DNA of 64,000 bases, from positions 16,472 through 80,471 of the forward strand of contig NZ_SPEY01000086.1 in the NCBI RefSeq assembly GCF_009360615.1, given 5' to 3'. Positions 46,129-56,449 of this stretch are shown piece by piece (the stretch's first letter is position 1; every line of letters starts with the position of its first letter). The translations under genes and the position numbers were made by a program. This DNA is from Comamonas sp. Its GTDB lineage: Bacteria; Pseudomonadota; Gammaproteobacteria; Burkholderiales; Burkholderiaceae_C. The notes below the pieces were generated by a model. That model was not told where the DNA came from. It made no database searches and was given only the letters and a program-made list of their open reading frames with translations.

Positions 46129-46522
46129 AGAAAAGCCCCCGTTTGACACCCCCTACGAATGGATAGGTGGCGAAGACAAAGTCCGGCAGCTGGTTGCCCG
46201 TTTCTATGACCTCATGGACCTGGAGCCCGGCTACAAGGAGCTGCGCGCCGCCCATGGCAGCACGCTCGACGATGCGCGCCAGAAGCTGTTCTGGTTTCTC
46301 TGCGGCTGGCTGGGCGGCCCCGACTATTACCAGGATCGTTTCGGCCATCCGCGCCTGCGCATGCGCCACATGCCGTTCTCCATCGGCATCCAGGAGCGCG
46401 ACCAGTGGGTGGCCTGCATGGATCAGGCTATGGGTGAGACCGAGGTGCCCGAGGCCTTGCGCGCGCGTCTCAGGGCCAGTTTCACGAACACGGCGGACTG
46501 GATGCGCAATCGCGGTGCCTGA
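46118..46522 (+). CDS. Group II truncated haemoglobin
   Basis: The 134-aa protein has the trHbO pattern: TPYEWIGGEDKVRQLVARFYDLMD, then LFWFLCGWLGGPDYYQDRFGHPRLRMRHMPFSIG. The proximal His of the F helix lies in the RLRMRHMPF stretch and the group II Trp-Gly-type residues are present. Group II globins bind O2 and help with oxygen or NO/peroxide chemistry. It overlaps the MFS gene by 11 bases. Confidence 0.92.
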   Translation: MQIEEKPPFDTPYEWIGGEDKVRQLVARFYDLMDLEPGYKELRAAHGSTLDDARQKLFWFLCGWLGGPDYYQDRFGHPRLRMRHMPFSIGIQERDQWVACMDQAMGETEVPEALRARLRASFTNTADWMRNRGA

Positions 46523-46616
46523 GTCGCCTGGCCTGGTGGCAAAGCGTCAAATTTCCTTCATGACGCTGTAAAAAGCCCTGCCGACACTGCCTGTTTTTCA
46601 ACAAGCAGGGTCAACC

Positions 46617-48707
46617 ATGCAGGATTTCGATTTGCCTGGCGCTAAGCTGCGTCCGGGCGGTTTCTTCTCGGCATTGCCGCAGCGCCGCCATCTGCTGACG
46701 GCCGCGGGCTGCGCCGCCTTGCTGGTCGCCTGCGGCGGCAGCGACGACAGCAGCACAACGCCTGTCAGTGCGCAGCCTGCCACGGCGACGCTGGCCGTTC
46801 TGGAGACCACGGATCTGCACTTCAATGTGCGCAGCTATGACTATTTCAAGCTGGCCGAAGACAAGACCTATGGCTTCGAGCGCACGGCCACGCTGATCCG
46901 TGCGGCGCGCAAGGAGTTTGCCAACACGCTGCTGGTGGACAACGGCGACACCATCCAGGGCACGGCCCTGGCTGACTACGAGGCCGAGGTCAAGCCCATC
47001 CCTTGTACGCAGCAGCTGTCCATGTACAAGGCCATGGGCGCGCTGCGCTTTGATGCGGGCACGCTGGGCAATCACGAATTCAACTACGGCCTGCCCTTTC
47101 TCAACCAGGTGCTGGGTGGAGGCCTGGATGTGGACGGCGTGGATGCCAGCCAGAAATGCGCGGGCAACGGCTATCCGGCCGTGCTGGCCAATGTCTACAG
47201 CAGCAAGACCAGGAAGCCGCTGGTTCAGCCCTATGCCGTGCTCGAGCGCACCATGGTGGCCAAGGGCAGCGACGGCAAGGAAGTCAGGCTGCCCATCAAG
47301 ATCGGCGTGATCGGCTTCACCACGCCGGGCATCATGAACTGGGACAAGCGCTATCTCGAGGGCAAGGTCTACACCGAGGGCGCGGTCGAGGCGGCCCGCA
47401 AATACGTGCCGGAGTTGCGTGCCAAGGGCGCCGATGTGGTGGTGGCGCTGCTGCATGGCGGCCTGGACGGCTCGGCCTACTCGGCGACCATGGAGAACCC
47501 CGGCCTGTATCTGTCCCAGGTGGCGGGCATCGATGCCATGGTCATGGGCCATCAGCACAGCGTGTTCCCCGATCTGTCGGCCAAGCCCGCCTACAGCCAG
47601 AGCGGCGTGGACAACCAGGCCGGCACGATCAACGGCGTGCCTGCGGTCATGGCCAGCTCCTGGGGCAAGGCGCTGGGCGTGATCCAGCTGCCGCTGCAAT
47701 GGGACGGCAAGAAGTGGAGCGTGGCCAAGACCGGCAGCAAGAGCGAGCTGCGCAACATCCAGAACAAGGATGCAGCAGGTGCCTCGGTGTTTGTGGATGC
47801 CGATCCGGCCGTTGCGCCGCTGATCGAGGCACAGCATCAGGCGGCCATCAGCTATGTGAAGACGCCCATCGGCAGCACGGACTTCCGCATGAGCACGCTG
47901 TTTGCCGATGTGGGTGATCCCGGTGCCATCCAGATCGTCAACCAGGCCCAGCAGGCCTATGTGGCCAGCTACATCCAGGCCAATCTGCCCCAGTACGCCA
48001 GCCTGCCCGTGCTGTCGGTGAGTGCGCCGTTCAAGTCCGGCTTCCAGGGCGGCAAGGACTTCACCGATGTGGCAGCCGGCTCGCTGGCCATCTACAACGC
48101 GGCTGACCTGTATCTGTACCCCAACACCGTGTATGCGGTGAAGGTCAATGGAGCCGACATCAAGAGCTGGCTGGAGGCAGCCGCCAGGCGCTTCAACCAG
48201 ATCGACGTGAGCAAGACGTCCGAGCAGCCCTTGATCAGCAGCTTCCCGGGCTACAACTTCGATATGTTCACCACGGCCGATGTGCAGTACGAGATCGATG
48301 TCACCCAGCCGCTGGGCAGCCGTATCAGGAACCTGAGCTATCTGGGCAAGCCCATGGATACGGCGCAGGAGTTCGTGATCGCCACCAACAACTACCGCGC
48401 CACCAGCGGTGCCAGCTTCATCCCCAAGCTCGACGGCTCGTCGGCCATCTGGGCATCGCCCGATGCGAACCGCGATGTAGTGATCGGATATGTGCGCCAG
48501 AACCCCCAGGTCACCAGAGCCGCCAATGGCGCCGCCAAGAGTTGGCGCTTTACCAAGGTGACGACGGCAGGCCCGGTGGTGTTCAGCTCTGGTGCCGACG
48601 CCCTGAGCGTGGCCCAGGCCGCCGGCCTGACGGGCGTGTCCCTGCTGGCCGCAGATGACGGCCAGGGCAAGGGCATGAGCAAATACCAGCTCGATCTGTC
48701 CAAGTAG
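46617..48707 (+). CDS. 2',3'-cyclic-nucleotide phosphodiesterase/5'-nucleotidase family lipoprotein
   Basis: The 696-aa protein has a lipobox (CAALLVACGG), so it is probably anchored in the envelope. The metallophosphoesterase domain has ETTDLHFNV, DNGDTIQGT, LGNHEFNYG and MGHQHSVFPD motifs that bind two metals. The C-terminal 5'-nucleotidase domain carries SGASFIPKLDG and YNFDMFT segments. The whole resembles CpdB, which releases nucleosides from extracellular 2',3'-cyclic and 3'-nucleotides. The lipoprotein anchor differs from the soluble E. coli CpdB. A strong terminator follows. Confidence 0.88.
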   Translation: MQDFDLPGAKLRPGGFFSALPQRRHLLTAAGCAALLVACGGSDDSSTTPVSAQPATATLAVLETTDLHFNVRSYDYFKLAEDKTYGFERTATLIRAARKEFANTLLVDNGDTIQGTALADYEAEVKPIPCTQQLSMYKAMGALRFDAGTLGNHEFNYGLPFLNQVLGGGLDVDGVDASQKCAGNGYPAVLANVYSSKTRKPLVQPYAVLERTMVAKGSDGKEVRLPIKIGVIGFTTPGIMNWDKRYLEGKVYTEGAVEAARKYVPELRAKGADVVVALLHGGLDGSAYSATMENPGLYLSQVAGIDAMVMGHQHSVFPDLSAKPAYSQSGVDNQAGTINGVPAVMASSWGKALGVIQLPLQWDGKKWSVAKTGSKSELRNIQNKDAAGASVFVDADPAVAPLIEAQHQAAISYVKTPIGSTDFRMSTLFADVGDPGAIQIVNQAQQAYVASYIQANLPQYASLPVLSVSAPFKSGFQGGKDFTDVAAGSLAIYNAADLYLYPNTVYAVKVNGADIKSWLEAAARRFNQIDVSKTSEQPLISSFPGYNFDMFTTADVQYEIDVTQPLGSRIRNLSYLGKPMDTAQEFVIATNNYRATSGASFIPKLDGSSAIWASPDANRDVVIGYVRQNPQVTRAANGAAKSWRFTKVTTAGPVVFSSGADALSVAQAAGLTGVSLLAADDGQGKGMSKYQLDLSK

Positions 48708-48727
48708 GCAGCGTTGCCGCAACCACT

Positions 48728-48762
48728 GCCGCCGTGGCTGCAAAAGCCACGGCGGCTTTTTT
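48728..48762 (+). terminator. Terminator after the nucleotidase gene
   Basis: GCCGCCGTGGC pairs exactly with GCCACGGCGGC around TGCAAAA, followed by TTTTTT. Confidence 0.95.
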
Positions 48763-48811
48763 CTGGGACTGGCTATGATGCGAGAAATTTTTCAGGGATA
48801 GGGCAGAGGGT

Positions 48812-49399
48812 ATGACGGCATATATCGCGCTGGCAGTGGTGGTGGTGATCGTGATCTGGGCCATTGCCCTCTACAACCGCCTGCGCACGCACAAGAACCA
48901 GGTGGAGAACGCCTTTGCGCAGATCGACGTGCAGCTCAAGCGCCGCCATGACCTGATTCCCAATCTGGTGGAGGTGGCGCGCGGCTACATGCAGCACGAG
49001 GCCCAGACGCTGGAGGCCGTGATCCGCGCGCGCGGCGAGGCCGTCAGCGCTGCCGACAAGGCGCGGCAGTCGCCGGGCCAGGCGCAGGCCATGGGGGCGC
49101 TCATGGCGGCGGAGCAGGTGCTGGGCGGCCAGATGGGCCGTCTGATGGCGCTGGCCGAGGCCTATCCCACGCTCAAGGCCGATGCCCGCATGCAGCAGCT
49201 CAGCGAGGAAATCACCAGCACCGAGAACCGCATCGGCTTTGCGCGTCAGTCCTACAACGACGAGGTGCTGGAATTCAACAACCAGGCCGGTCAGTTCCCG
49301 GACCTGATCGTGGCGCGGCTGGTGGGTTTCGTGCATATGGACATGCTGGCCTCGACCCAGAGCAAGCAGGAGCGCGCCGTCCCTCAGGTCAGGTTCTGA
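48812..49399 (+). CDS. LemA family protein
   Basis: The 195-aa protein has one N-terminal membrane helix (AYIALAVVVVIVIWAIALYN) and the LemA helical bundle: HKNQVENAFAQIDVQLKRRHDLIPNLVEVARGYMQHE and NRIGFARQSYNDEVLEFNN. LemA proteins are membrane-anchored; their role is poorly defined, and they often pair with M48 peptidases or TPM-domain proteins. The M48 gene starts four bases after this stop, so they probably form an operon and may act together. Confidence 0.93.
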   Translation: MTAYIALAVVVVIVIWAIALYNRLRTHKNQVENAFAQIDVQLKRRHDLIPNLVEVARGYMQHEAQTLEAVIRARGEAVSAADKARQSPGQAQAMGALMAAEQVLGGQMGRLMALAEAYPTLKADARMQQLSEEITSTENRIGFARQSYNDEVLEFNNQAGQFPDLIVARLVGFVHMDMLASTQSKQERAVPQVRF

Positions 49400-49403
49400 G
49401 CGC

Positions 49404-50432
49404 ATGCTTTTCTGGGAGCGACAGCGCGAAGCCAGGCGCAGCACGCGCTGGTTGCTGCTGGTGTTCGGCCTGTGCGTGCTGGCCGTGGTGGCATCGGTGC
49501 ATCTGGGCCTGGTGCTGGCCTGGTGGCTGGGCACTCTGGCATTCGGCGGCTGGGACTATCCTGCGGGCTTTGCGGCAGTGAATATCGGCGTGACCCTGCT
49601 GCTGGTGCTGGGCGGCTGCTGGATGGAACTGGACCAGCTGCGCCACGGCGGACGCAGACTGGCACAGCGCGTGGGAGCGCGCGAGGCCAGACCCGGCAGC
49701 TCGCTGGCCGAGCAGCAGCTGTGCAATATCGTCCATGAAATGTGCATTGCGGCGCACTGGCCGGTGCCGCAGGTCGCGGTGCTGGCGCGGACCGGGGCCA
49801 TCAATGCCTTTGCGGCGGGCTGGGATGCGCAGGATGCCGTAATTGCCGTGACCCAGGGGGCGCTGGACCAGCTCAGCCGTGAGGAAATGCAGGGCCTGGT
49901 GGCGCATGAGCTGTCCCATCTGCGCGAGGGCGACACGCGGCTGAACATGCAGCTGGCCGGCATGGTCTACGGGCTGGAGCTGATTCACCACTTCGGCCAG
50001 AGTCTGCGTGAGCGTGACAGCCTCTTCACGCAATGGTTCGGCCTCTTCATCCAGGCTGCGGGCTTTGTCGGCTGGCTCGGCGGCCAGTTGCTCAAGGCCG
50101 CCGTATCGCGCCAGCGCGAGTATCTGGCCGATGCGCGTGCCGTGCAATGGACGCGCAGCAAGGAGGGCCTGGGCGGCGTGCTGCGCAAGGTGCTCACGCC
50201 GCGTGAGCTGGCCGAGGAGCAGTACGGAAGCTGGCAGCAGGACACGCGCAGCCACCAGGGGCTGGACAAGCGCATCGTCCAGCACATGCTGCTGGCCGAG
50301 ACACCCCATGCCAGCCGCCTCGAAGACTGGCTGGAATCCCACCCCACGGTGCCCGAGCGCATACGCCGCATTTACGGCCGCGATATGCGACCGCTGCCCT
50401 TGCCGCTCAACACCGTGCCGCAGGGAAGATAG
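49404..50432 (+). CDS. M48 family zinc metallopeptidase
   Basis: The 342-aa membrane protein has two or more N-terminal helices (RWLLLVFGLCVLAVVASVHLGLVLAWW) and the zinc motif HELSH at residues 168-172, followed by the third-ligand Glu region (REYLADARAVQWTRSKEGL). It is related to HtpX, which degrades misfolded membrane proteins, but has a longer N-terminal membrane part. The gene starts four bases after lemA, a common pair. Confidence 0.9.
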   Translation: MLFWERQREARRSTRWLLLVFGLCVLAVVASVHLGLVLAWWLGTLAFGGWDYPAGFAAVNIGVTLLLVLGGCWMELDQLRHGGRRLAQRVGAREARPGSSLAEQQLCNIVHEMCIAAHWPVPQVAVLARTGAINAFAAGWDAQDAVIAVTQGALDQLSREEMQGLVAHELSHLREGDTRLNMQLAGMVYGLELIHHFGQSLRERDSLFTQWFGLFIQAAGFVGWLGGQLLKAAVSRQREYLADARAVQWTRSKEGLGGVLRKVLTPRELAEEQYGSWQQDTRSHQGLDKRIVQHMLLAETPHASRLEDWLESHPTVPERIRRIYGRDMRPLPLPLNTVPQGR

Positions 50433-50495
50433 GCCTTCGGGTTCGATCCCAGCGTAGATGAGCGCGAGCAGCTATCAGATCGGAAGGAAGGGGGC

Positions 50496-51152
50496 TCAGA
50501 ACAGCTTGCGCTTGCCCGGCTGCAGCAGCACCACCAGCGCGCCCGCTCCTCCTTCGGCCGGGCGGGCCTGGACAAAGGCCAGAACCTCTTTCTTCTGCAC
50601 CAGCCAGCGCTGCACCTTGCCCTTGAGCACGGGGGTGCGGCCCGGCGATCCCAGGCCCTTGCCGTGCACGATGCGCACGCAGCGCACGCCCGTGCGGTGC
50701 GACAGCCGGATGAACTGGCCCAGCGCCTCGCGGGCTTCGTCCGAGCGCAGGCCGTGCAGGTCCAGCTGGCGCTGAATGCTCCAGTGGCCGCCACGCAGCT
50801 TGCGCGTCACGTCGAGACCGATACCGGGGCGGCGAAAGCTCAGTTGATCGTCCACGTCCAGCAGGGTGCTGACATCGAACTCGTCGCTCATGGCTTCGCG
50901 CAGCACATTCTGTTCGTCCAGCACCATCTGCAGCGGCAGGGGCGAGGGGGCCGGCTCCAGAAAGCTGACTTCATTGCGCGAGCGCAGCGGCGTAACCTTG
51001 CCGACGCTGAGCGCAAACAGATTGCGTTCGCGTTCGCGCGCTGCACGCGCTTCGGCCTGGGCGAGGGCCAGGGCTTCGGCTTGTTCGCGCAGCTGCTTGA
51101 GATGGCGGGAGATGCCGGCCAGATCCTGCAGCGAGCGGTGTCCATGGCTCAT
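50496..51152 (-). CDS. Smr domain (MutS2-type) endonuclease-like protein
   Basis: The 218-aa protein has an N-terminal basic helix and a C-terminal Smr domain: [41 protein letters not shown] and [21 protein letters not shown]. The LDLHG and HGKG motifs are characteristic. Stand-alone Smr proteins can nick DNA or cleave RNA. It overlaps the radC stop by four bases (ATGA), so the two are co-translated. Confidence 0.92.
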   Translation of the reverse strand: MSHGHRSLQDLAGISRHLKQLREQAEALALAQAEARAARERERNLFALSVGKVTPLRSRNEVSFLEPAPSPLPLQMVLDEQNVLREAMSDEFDVSTLLDVDDQLSFRRPGIGLDVTRKLRGGHWSIQRQLDLHGLRSDEAREALGQFIRLSHRTGVRCVRIVHGKGLGSPGRTPVLKGKVQRWLVQKKEVLAFVQARPAEGGAGALVVLLQPGKRKLF

Positions 51153-51841
51153 AGCAGACCCTCCTCGGCCATCGAGCAGGCAGCGCCCGGTCCGACGATG
51201 ATGTGGTCGAGCACGCGCACATCGATCAAGGCCAGGGCGGCCTTGAGTGTGATGGTCAGCGCGCAGTCGGCGCTGCTGGGCTGCACGCTGCCGCTGGGGT
51301 GGTTGTGCGCGAGGATCACCGCGCCGGCCTGATGGTGCAGGGCGCGCAGCACGACTTCACGAGGGTAGACGGAGGTTTGCGTCAAGGTACCGCGAAACAT
51401 TTCTTCAAGAGCCAGCAAGCGGTTCTGACTGTCCAGAAACAGCACGGCAAACACCTCGTGCGGCCTGGCTGCCAGATGCAGCTGCAGATAGTGCTTGACG
51501 GCTTCGGGGGAGGAAAAGACTTCCCGCTCGCGCAGCTGCTGCGCCGTGGCACGGCGGGCCAGCTCCAGCACGGCCATCAGCTCGGCGCGCTTGGCCGGGC
51601 CCAGGCCTTTGACGGTTGCCAAAGCCTGGTAGTCGGCGGCCAGCAGTCCGGCCAGGCCGCCTGTTGCCTGGCGATCACCGGGCAGCTCCAGCAGCTCCTG
51701 CGCCATCTGCAGCACCGTCTTGCCAGCCATGCCGGTGCGCAGAATGACGGCCAGCAGCTCGGCATCTGAGAGCGCAGCCGCACCCCGCTGCGCGAGCTTT
51801 TCGCGCGGCTGGGCATCCAGGGGCAGGTCTTTGATGGGCAT
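51149..51841 (-). CDS. radC: RadC family JAMM protein
   Basis: The 230-aa protein has an N-terminal helix-hairpin-helix region ([33 protein letters not shown]) and a C-terminal JAB1/MPN-like metalloprotease domain with [14 protein letters not shown], the JAMM zinc motif. RadC was once thought to act in DNA repair, but its true role is unresolved. The ATG at 51841 is used; the upstream codon at 51865 would add eight residues. It overlaps the Smr gene. Confidence 0.92.
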   Translation of the reverse strand: MPIKDLPLDAQPREKLAQRGAAALSDAELLAVILRTGMAGKTVLQMAQELLELPGDRQATGGLAGLLAADYQALATVKGLGPAKRAELMAVLELARRATAQQLREREVFSSPEAVKHYLQLHLAARPHEVFAVLFLDSQNRLLALEEMFRGTLTQTSVYPREVVLRALHHQAGAVILAHNHPSGSVQPSSADCALTITLKAALALIDVRVLDHIIVGPGAACSMAEEGLL

Positions 51842-51960
51842 GGGTGTCAGTGCTTGCTCACACAAGGCGGGGAAGTCCAGGGCGGGCCGGCCATCTCAAC
51901 GCAGGCTCGCAGAGGTTATAGGCTCGCTCTTACAATGCAGCCCAGTTTATCGGGACTTTC

Positions 51961-52431
51961 ATGACCACAAGCGCAACCCCTTCGGATCTGCCCGTCGTGC
52001 AGGCAGGCTCTTTTCTCACGCTGCATTACCGCCTGGCGGGCCCTGCGGGCGATGTGATCAATACCTTCAACGAAAAGCCGGCGACGCTGTCGCTGGGGGC
52101 GGGCGAGCTGTCGCCGGCCATGGAAGACAAGCTGATCGGCCTGGCCGAGGGCACGCACGCCACTTTCGAGCTGCCCGCTGGCGAGGCTTTTGGCGAGCGC
52201 AACCCCGACATGATGCAGTGGGTGGCCCGCAAGCTCATGAACGAGCTCGGCGACCCGCATGAGCAATACACCGCGGGCGATGTGGTGCAGTTCCCCACGC
52301 CCGACGGCAGCGGCAGCTACGCCGGCGCCGTGGTGCAGGTGCGCGAGGACGGTGCCGTGCTGTTCGACTTCAACCACCCGCTGGCGGGCCAGCCCGTGAC
52401 CTTTGAAGTCAAGTTGATCGGGGTGCTCTGA
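51961..52431 (+). CDS. fkpB: FKBP-type peptidyl-prolyl isomerase (SlpA/FkpB-like)
   Basis: The 156-aa protein has the SlpA-type FKBP fold: [49 protein letters not shown], then an inserted chaperone flap with [15 protein letters not shown]. It has no signal peptide and is cytoplasmic. It lies one base before ispH, a conserved linkage in Proteobacteria (fkpB-ispH). Confidence 0.92.
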   Translation: MTTSATPSDLPVVQAGSFLTLHYRLAGPAGDVINTFNEKPATLSLGAGELSPAMEDKLIGLAEGTHATFELPAGEAFGERNPDMMQWVARKLMNELGDPHEQYTAGDVVQFPTPDGSGSYAGAVVQVREDGAVLFDFNHPLAGQPVTFEVKLIGVL

Positions 52432-52432
52432 G

Positions 52433-53422
52433 GTGGTGGGAGCCAAGGAAGTCCTGCTGGCCGAGCCGCGCGGCTTTTGCGCCGGGGTGGATCGCGCCAT
52501 CGAGATCGTGGAGCGGGCGCTGGCCAAGTTCGGCGCGCCCATCTATGTGCGTCACGAGATCGTGCACAACACCTTCGTCGTCAACGACCTCAAGGCCAAG
52601 GGCGCCATCTTCATCGAGGAGCTGGACGAAGTGCCGCCCGGCGCCACGCTGATCTTTTCGGCGCATGGCGTCTCCAAGGCCGTGCAGGAGGAGGCCGAGC
52701 GCCGCGGCTTTGCCATCTTCGATGCGACATGCCCGCTGGTCACCAAGGTGCATGTGGAAGTCGCCAAGCTGGCCAAGGAAGGCTACGAGTTCCTCATGAT
52801 CGGCCACAAGGGGCACCCGGAGGTCGAAGGCACCATGGGGCAGCTCTCCGAAGGCATTCACCTGGTCGAAGATGAGGGCGATGTGGCCAAGGTGGCGCCG
52901 CGCCAGACCGAAAAGCTGGCCGTGGTGACGCAGACCACGCTGTCGGTCGACGACGCCGCAGGCATCAAGGCCGCCATCAAGGCGCGTTTTCCGCAGGTGC
53001 GCGAGCCCAAGCAGCAGGACATCTGCTATGCCACGCAGAATCGCCAGGACGCCGTGAAGGTGCTGGCCCCCCAGGTGGATCTGGTCATCGTCGTCGGCAG
53101 CCCGACCAGCTCCAACAGCAACCGCCTGCGCGAGCTGGCCGATCGCCTGGGCACGCCTGCCTACATGGTGGACAACGCGCTCGAGCTCAAGCAGGAGTGG
53201 TTTGCCGATGCGGCCCGCGTGGGGCTGACGGCCGGTGCCTCGGCGCCCGAAGTGCTGGTCGACGAGGTCATCGCACGCATCCGCCAACTGGGCGCAGTCG
53301 CCGTGCGCAAGATGGACGGCATCGAGGAAACCATCAAGTTCCCGCTGCCCAAGGGTCTGAAGATCGATGCGGCCACGGGCCTGGAGATCGCAGTGCGCAA
53401 GGCGCCCGAGACCGGACATTGA
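52433..53422 (+). CDS. ispH: 4-hydroxy-3-methylbut-2-enyl diphosphate reductase
   Basis: IspH makes IPP and DMAPP, the last step of the MEP isoprenoid pathway. The 329-aa protein has the three Cys that bind the [4Fe-4S] cluster: [26 protein letters not shown] and [12 protein letters not shown]. The catalytic Glu lies in the [11 protein letters not shown] region neighbourhood, as in the family. The start is GTG, one base after the fkpB stop; a second GTG follows directly. The length is normal. Confidence 0.96.
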   Translation: MVGAKEVLLAEPRGFCAGVDRAIEIVERALAKFGAPIYVRHEIVHNTFVVNDLKAKGAIFIEELDEVPPGATLIFSAHGVSKAVQEEAERRGFAIFDATCPLVTKVHVEVAKLAKEGYEFLMIGHKGHPEVEGTMGQLSEGIHLVEDEGDVAKVAPRQTEKLAVVTQTTLSVDDAAGIKAAIKARFPQVREPKQQDICYATQNRQDAVKVLAPQVDLVIVVGSPTSSNSNRLRELADRLGTPAYMVDNALELKQEWFADAARVGLTAGASAPEVLVDEVIARIRQLGAVAVRKMDGIEETIKFPLPKGLKIDAATGLEIAVRKAPETGH

Positions 53423-53454
53423 GTTCTGACAAGTTGATTGCTTGAAACTTCATA

Positions 53455-54921
<1,467 letters not shown>

Positions 54922-54952
54922 ATTTTTAGGCTACAATAGATGCTTCGACACA

Positions 54953-55042
<90 letters not shown>

Positions 55043-55044
55043 AT

Positions 55045-55121
55045 GCGGCTGTAGCTCAGCTGGATAGAGTACTTGGCTACGAACCAAGGGGTCGTGGGTT
55101 CGATTCCTGCCAGCCGCACCA
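55045..55121 (+). tRNA. tRNA-Arg (anticodon ACG)
   Basis: A 77-base tRNA with CCA encoded, two bases after tRNA-Ser. The anticodon arm is CTTGG-CTACGAA-CCAAG, giving ACG, which is normally edited to ICG by TadA. Acceptor GCGGCTG pairs with CAGCCGC, discriminator A. Confidence 0.97.
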
Positions 55122-55128
55122 AACGTTA

Positions 55129-55160
55129 AGCCTCAGAGTAGAAATACTCTGAGGCTTTTT
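55129..55160 (+). terminator. Terminator after the tRNA pair
   Basis: AGCCTCAGAGTA pairs exactly with TACTCTGAGGCT around GAAA and is followed by TTTT. Confidence 0.95.
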
Positions 55161-55245
55161 CGTTTCTGGCGTCTGCGGGAGACAGGCGTTTGACAGAAAG
55201 GCCCGGCCACCGCAGTGTCCGGCCGGGCCTTGATCAGGTCTTGCT

Positions 55246-56211
55246 CTATACCTGCATCCCTGCACTGGCCAGAACGGCCAGGGCGCAGGAGGCGATGCGG
55301 CTGGCCACCGAATCGGAGCGGCTGGTCAGCACGATGGGCACGCGCATGCCCAGCACCAGGCCGGCGCATTCGGCGTTGGCCATATAGACCAGCTGCTTGT
55401 AGATCATGTTTCCAGCTTCGAGGTTGGGCGCCAGCAGCACATCGGGACGGCCTGCGACATCGGAGACGATGCCCTTGTTGTGCGCCGAATGCAGGGAGAT
55501 GGCGTTGTCGTAGGCCAGTGGGCCGTCAAAGATGCCGCCCGTGATCTGGCCGCGGTCGGCCATCTTGCACAGGGCTGCCGCATCGATGGTGCCGGGAATG
55601 GCCGGGTTGACGGTTTCCACCGCCGACAGCAGGGCCACGCGCGGCTGGACGATGCCGATGGCCTGCGCCAGATCAACCGCGTTCTGGGCGATGTCGCGCT
55701 TTTCCATCAGGCTGGGGAAGATGTTGACCACGCAGTCGGTCATCAGCAGAGGGCGGTCGTAGCCGGGGATGTCCATGATGAATACATGGCTGGCCCGGCG
55801 GCTGCCGCGCAGGCCGGCTTCGCGCGCCACGGCCGCGCCCAGCAGATCGTCGCTGTGCAGGCTGCCCTTCATCAGAGCCCGGGCCTGGCCATCGCGGCAC
55901 AGGGCTGCGGCCTGGGCCGCAGCGACGCGGGAGTCGTCCGCCGTGGCGTGGATCTCGGCGGCCGACAGATCCAGACCGGCAGAGCGAGCCGCAGCCTCGA
56001 TGCGCTGGCGCGGGCCTGCCAGCAGGGGCTTGATCAGGCCGGCTTCCGCCGCCTGCATGGCCGCCTGCAAAGAGCTGGCATCGCAGGGGTAGGCCACGGC
56101 CACGGAAATCGGGCCGCGGGCCCGGGCCTGGTCGATCAATTGCTGGAGATGGGGACGCGGCGTGGCGGGCGCGTCGTCGGCGGCCACGGCAAGCGAGAGT
56201 GGGGGAGTCAT
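55246..56211 (-). CDS. pta: Phosphate acetyltransferase (Pta/Ptb family)
   Basis: The 321-aa protein has the PTA_PTB fold: ALMKGSLHSDDLLGAAVARE, MTDCVVNIFPSLMEKRDIAQNAV, GGIFDGPLAYDNAIS and VLLAPNLEAGNMIYKQLVY. The gene follows xsc on the same strand. Xsc makes acetyl phosphate from sulfoacetaldehyde, and Pta converts it to acetyl-CoA, so context supports Pta activity over the butyryl enzyme. It is the short single-domain form, as in other xsc-pta operons. The ATG at 56211 is preferred; a longer frame would overlap the repeat upstream. Confidence 0.9.
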   Translation of the reverse strand: MTPPLSLAVAADDAPATPRPHLQQLIDQARARGPISVAVAYPCDASSLQAAMQAAEAGLIKPLLAGPRQRIEAAARSAGLDLSAAEIHATADDSRVAAAQAAALCRDGQARALMKGSLHSDDLLGAAVAREAGLRGSRRASHVFIMDIPGYDRPLLMTDCVVNIFPSLMEKRDIAQNAVDLAQAIGIVQPRVALLSAVETVNPAIPGTIDAAALCKMADRGQITGGIFDGPLAYDNAISLHSAHNKGIVSDVAGRPDVLLAPNLEAGNMIYKQLVYMANAECAGLVLGMRVPIVLTSRSDSVASRIASCALAVLASAGMQV

Positions 56212-56335
56212 GAAAGCTCCTGCGGGGAAGTACAAGTCCCGGCGCGAGCAACGCAGGGGTCTGGGAGTCGGCTTTCGAGGGCCTTGCGCTTTACCCAAGG
56301 CGCATGAAACCGGCGCGGCCCAACCCAGGGACATC

Positions 56336-56436
56336 GAGGAAGGGCCGCCCCGCACCGTGGGTGTCGTCCCCCTCCCCCACGCAGCGGGTAGAGAGGCGCC
56401 GTGCAACGAGGGGGAAGGCGCGCAGCGCCTCAGGGG
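56336..56436 (-). repeat. Dispersed repeat A, copy 5 (best copy), after xsc
   Basis: The copy reads CGAGGAAGGGCCGCCCCGC, GTGTCGTCCCCCT and GGGGGAAGGCGCGCAGCGCC, then TCAGGGGG. The core AGGCGC-gca-GCGCCT is a hairpin. It lies 13 bases after the xsc stop and between xsc and pta, so it is transcribed within the operon. Confidence 0.85.
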
Positions 56437-56449
56437 GTGTCAGACGGTG

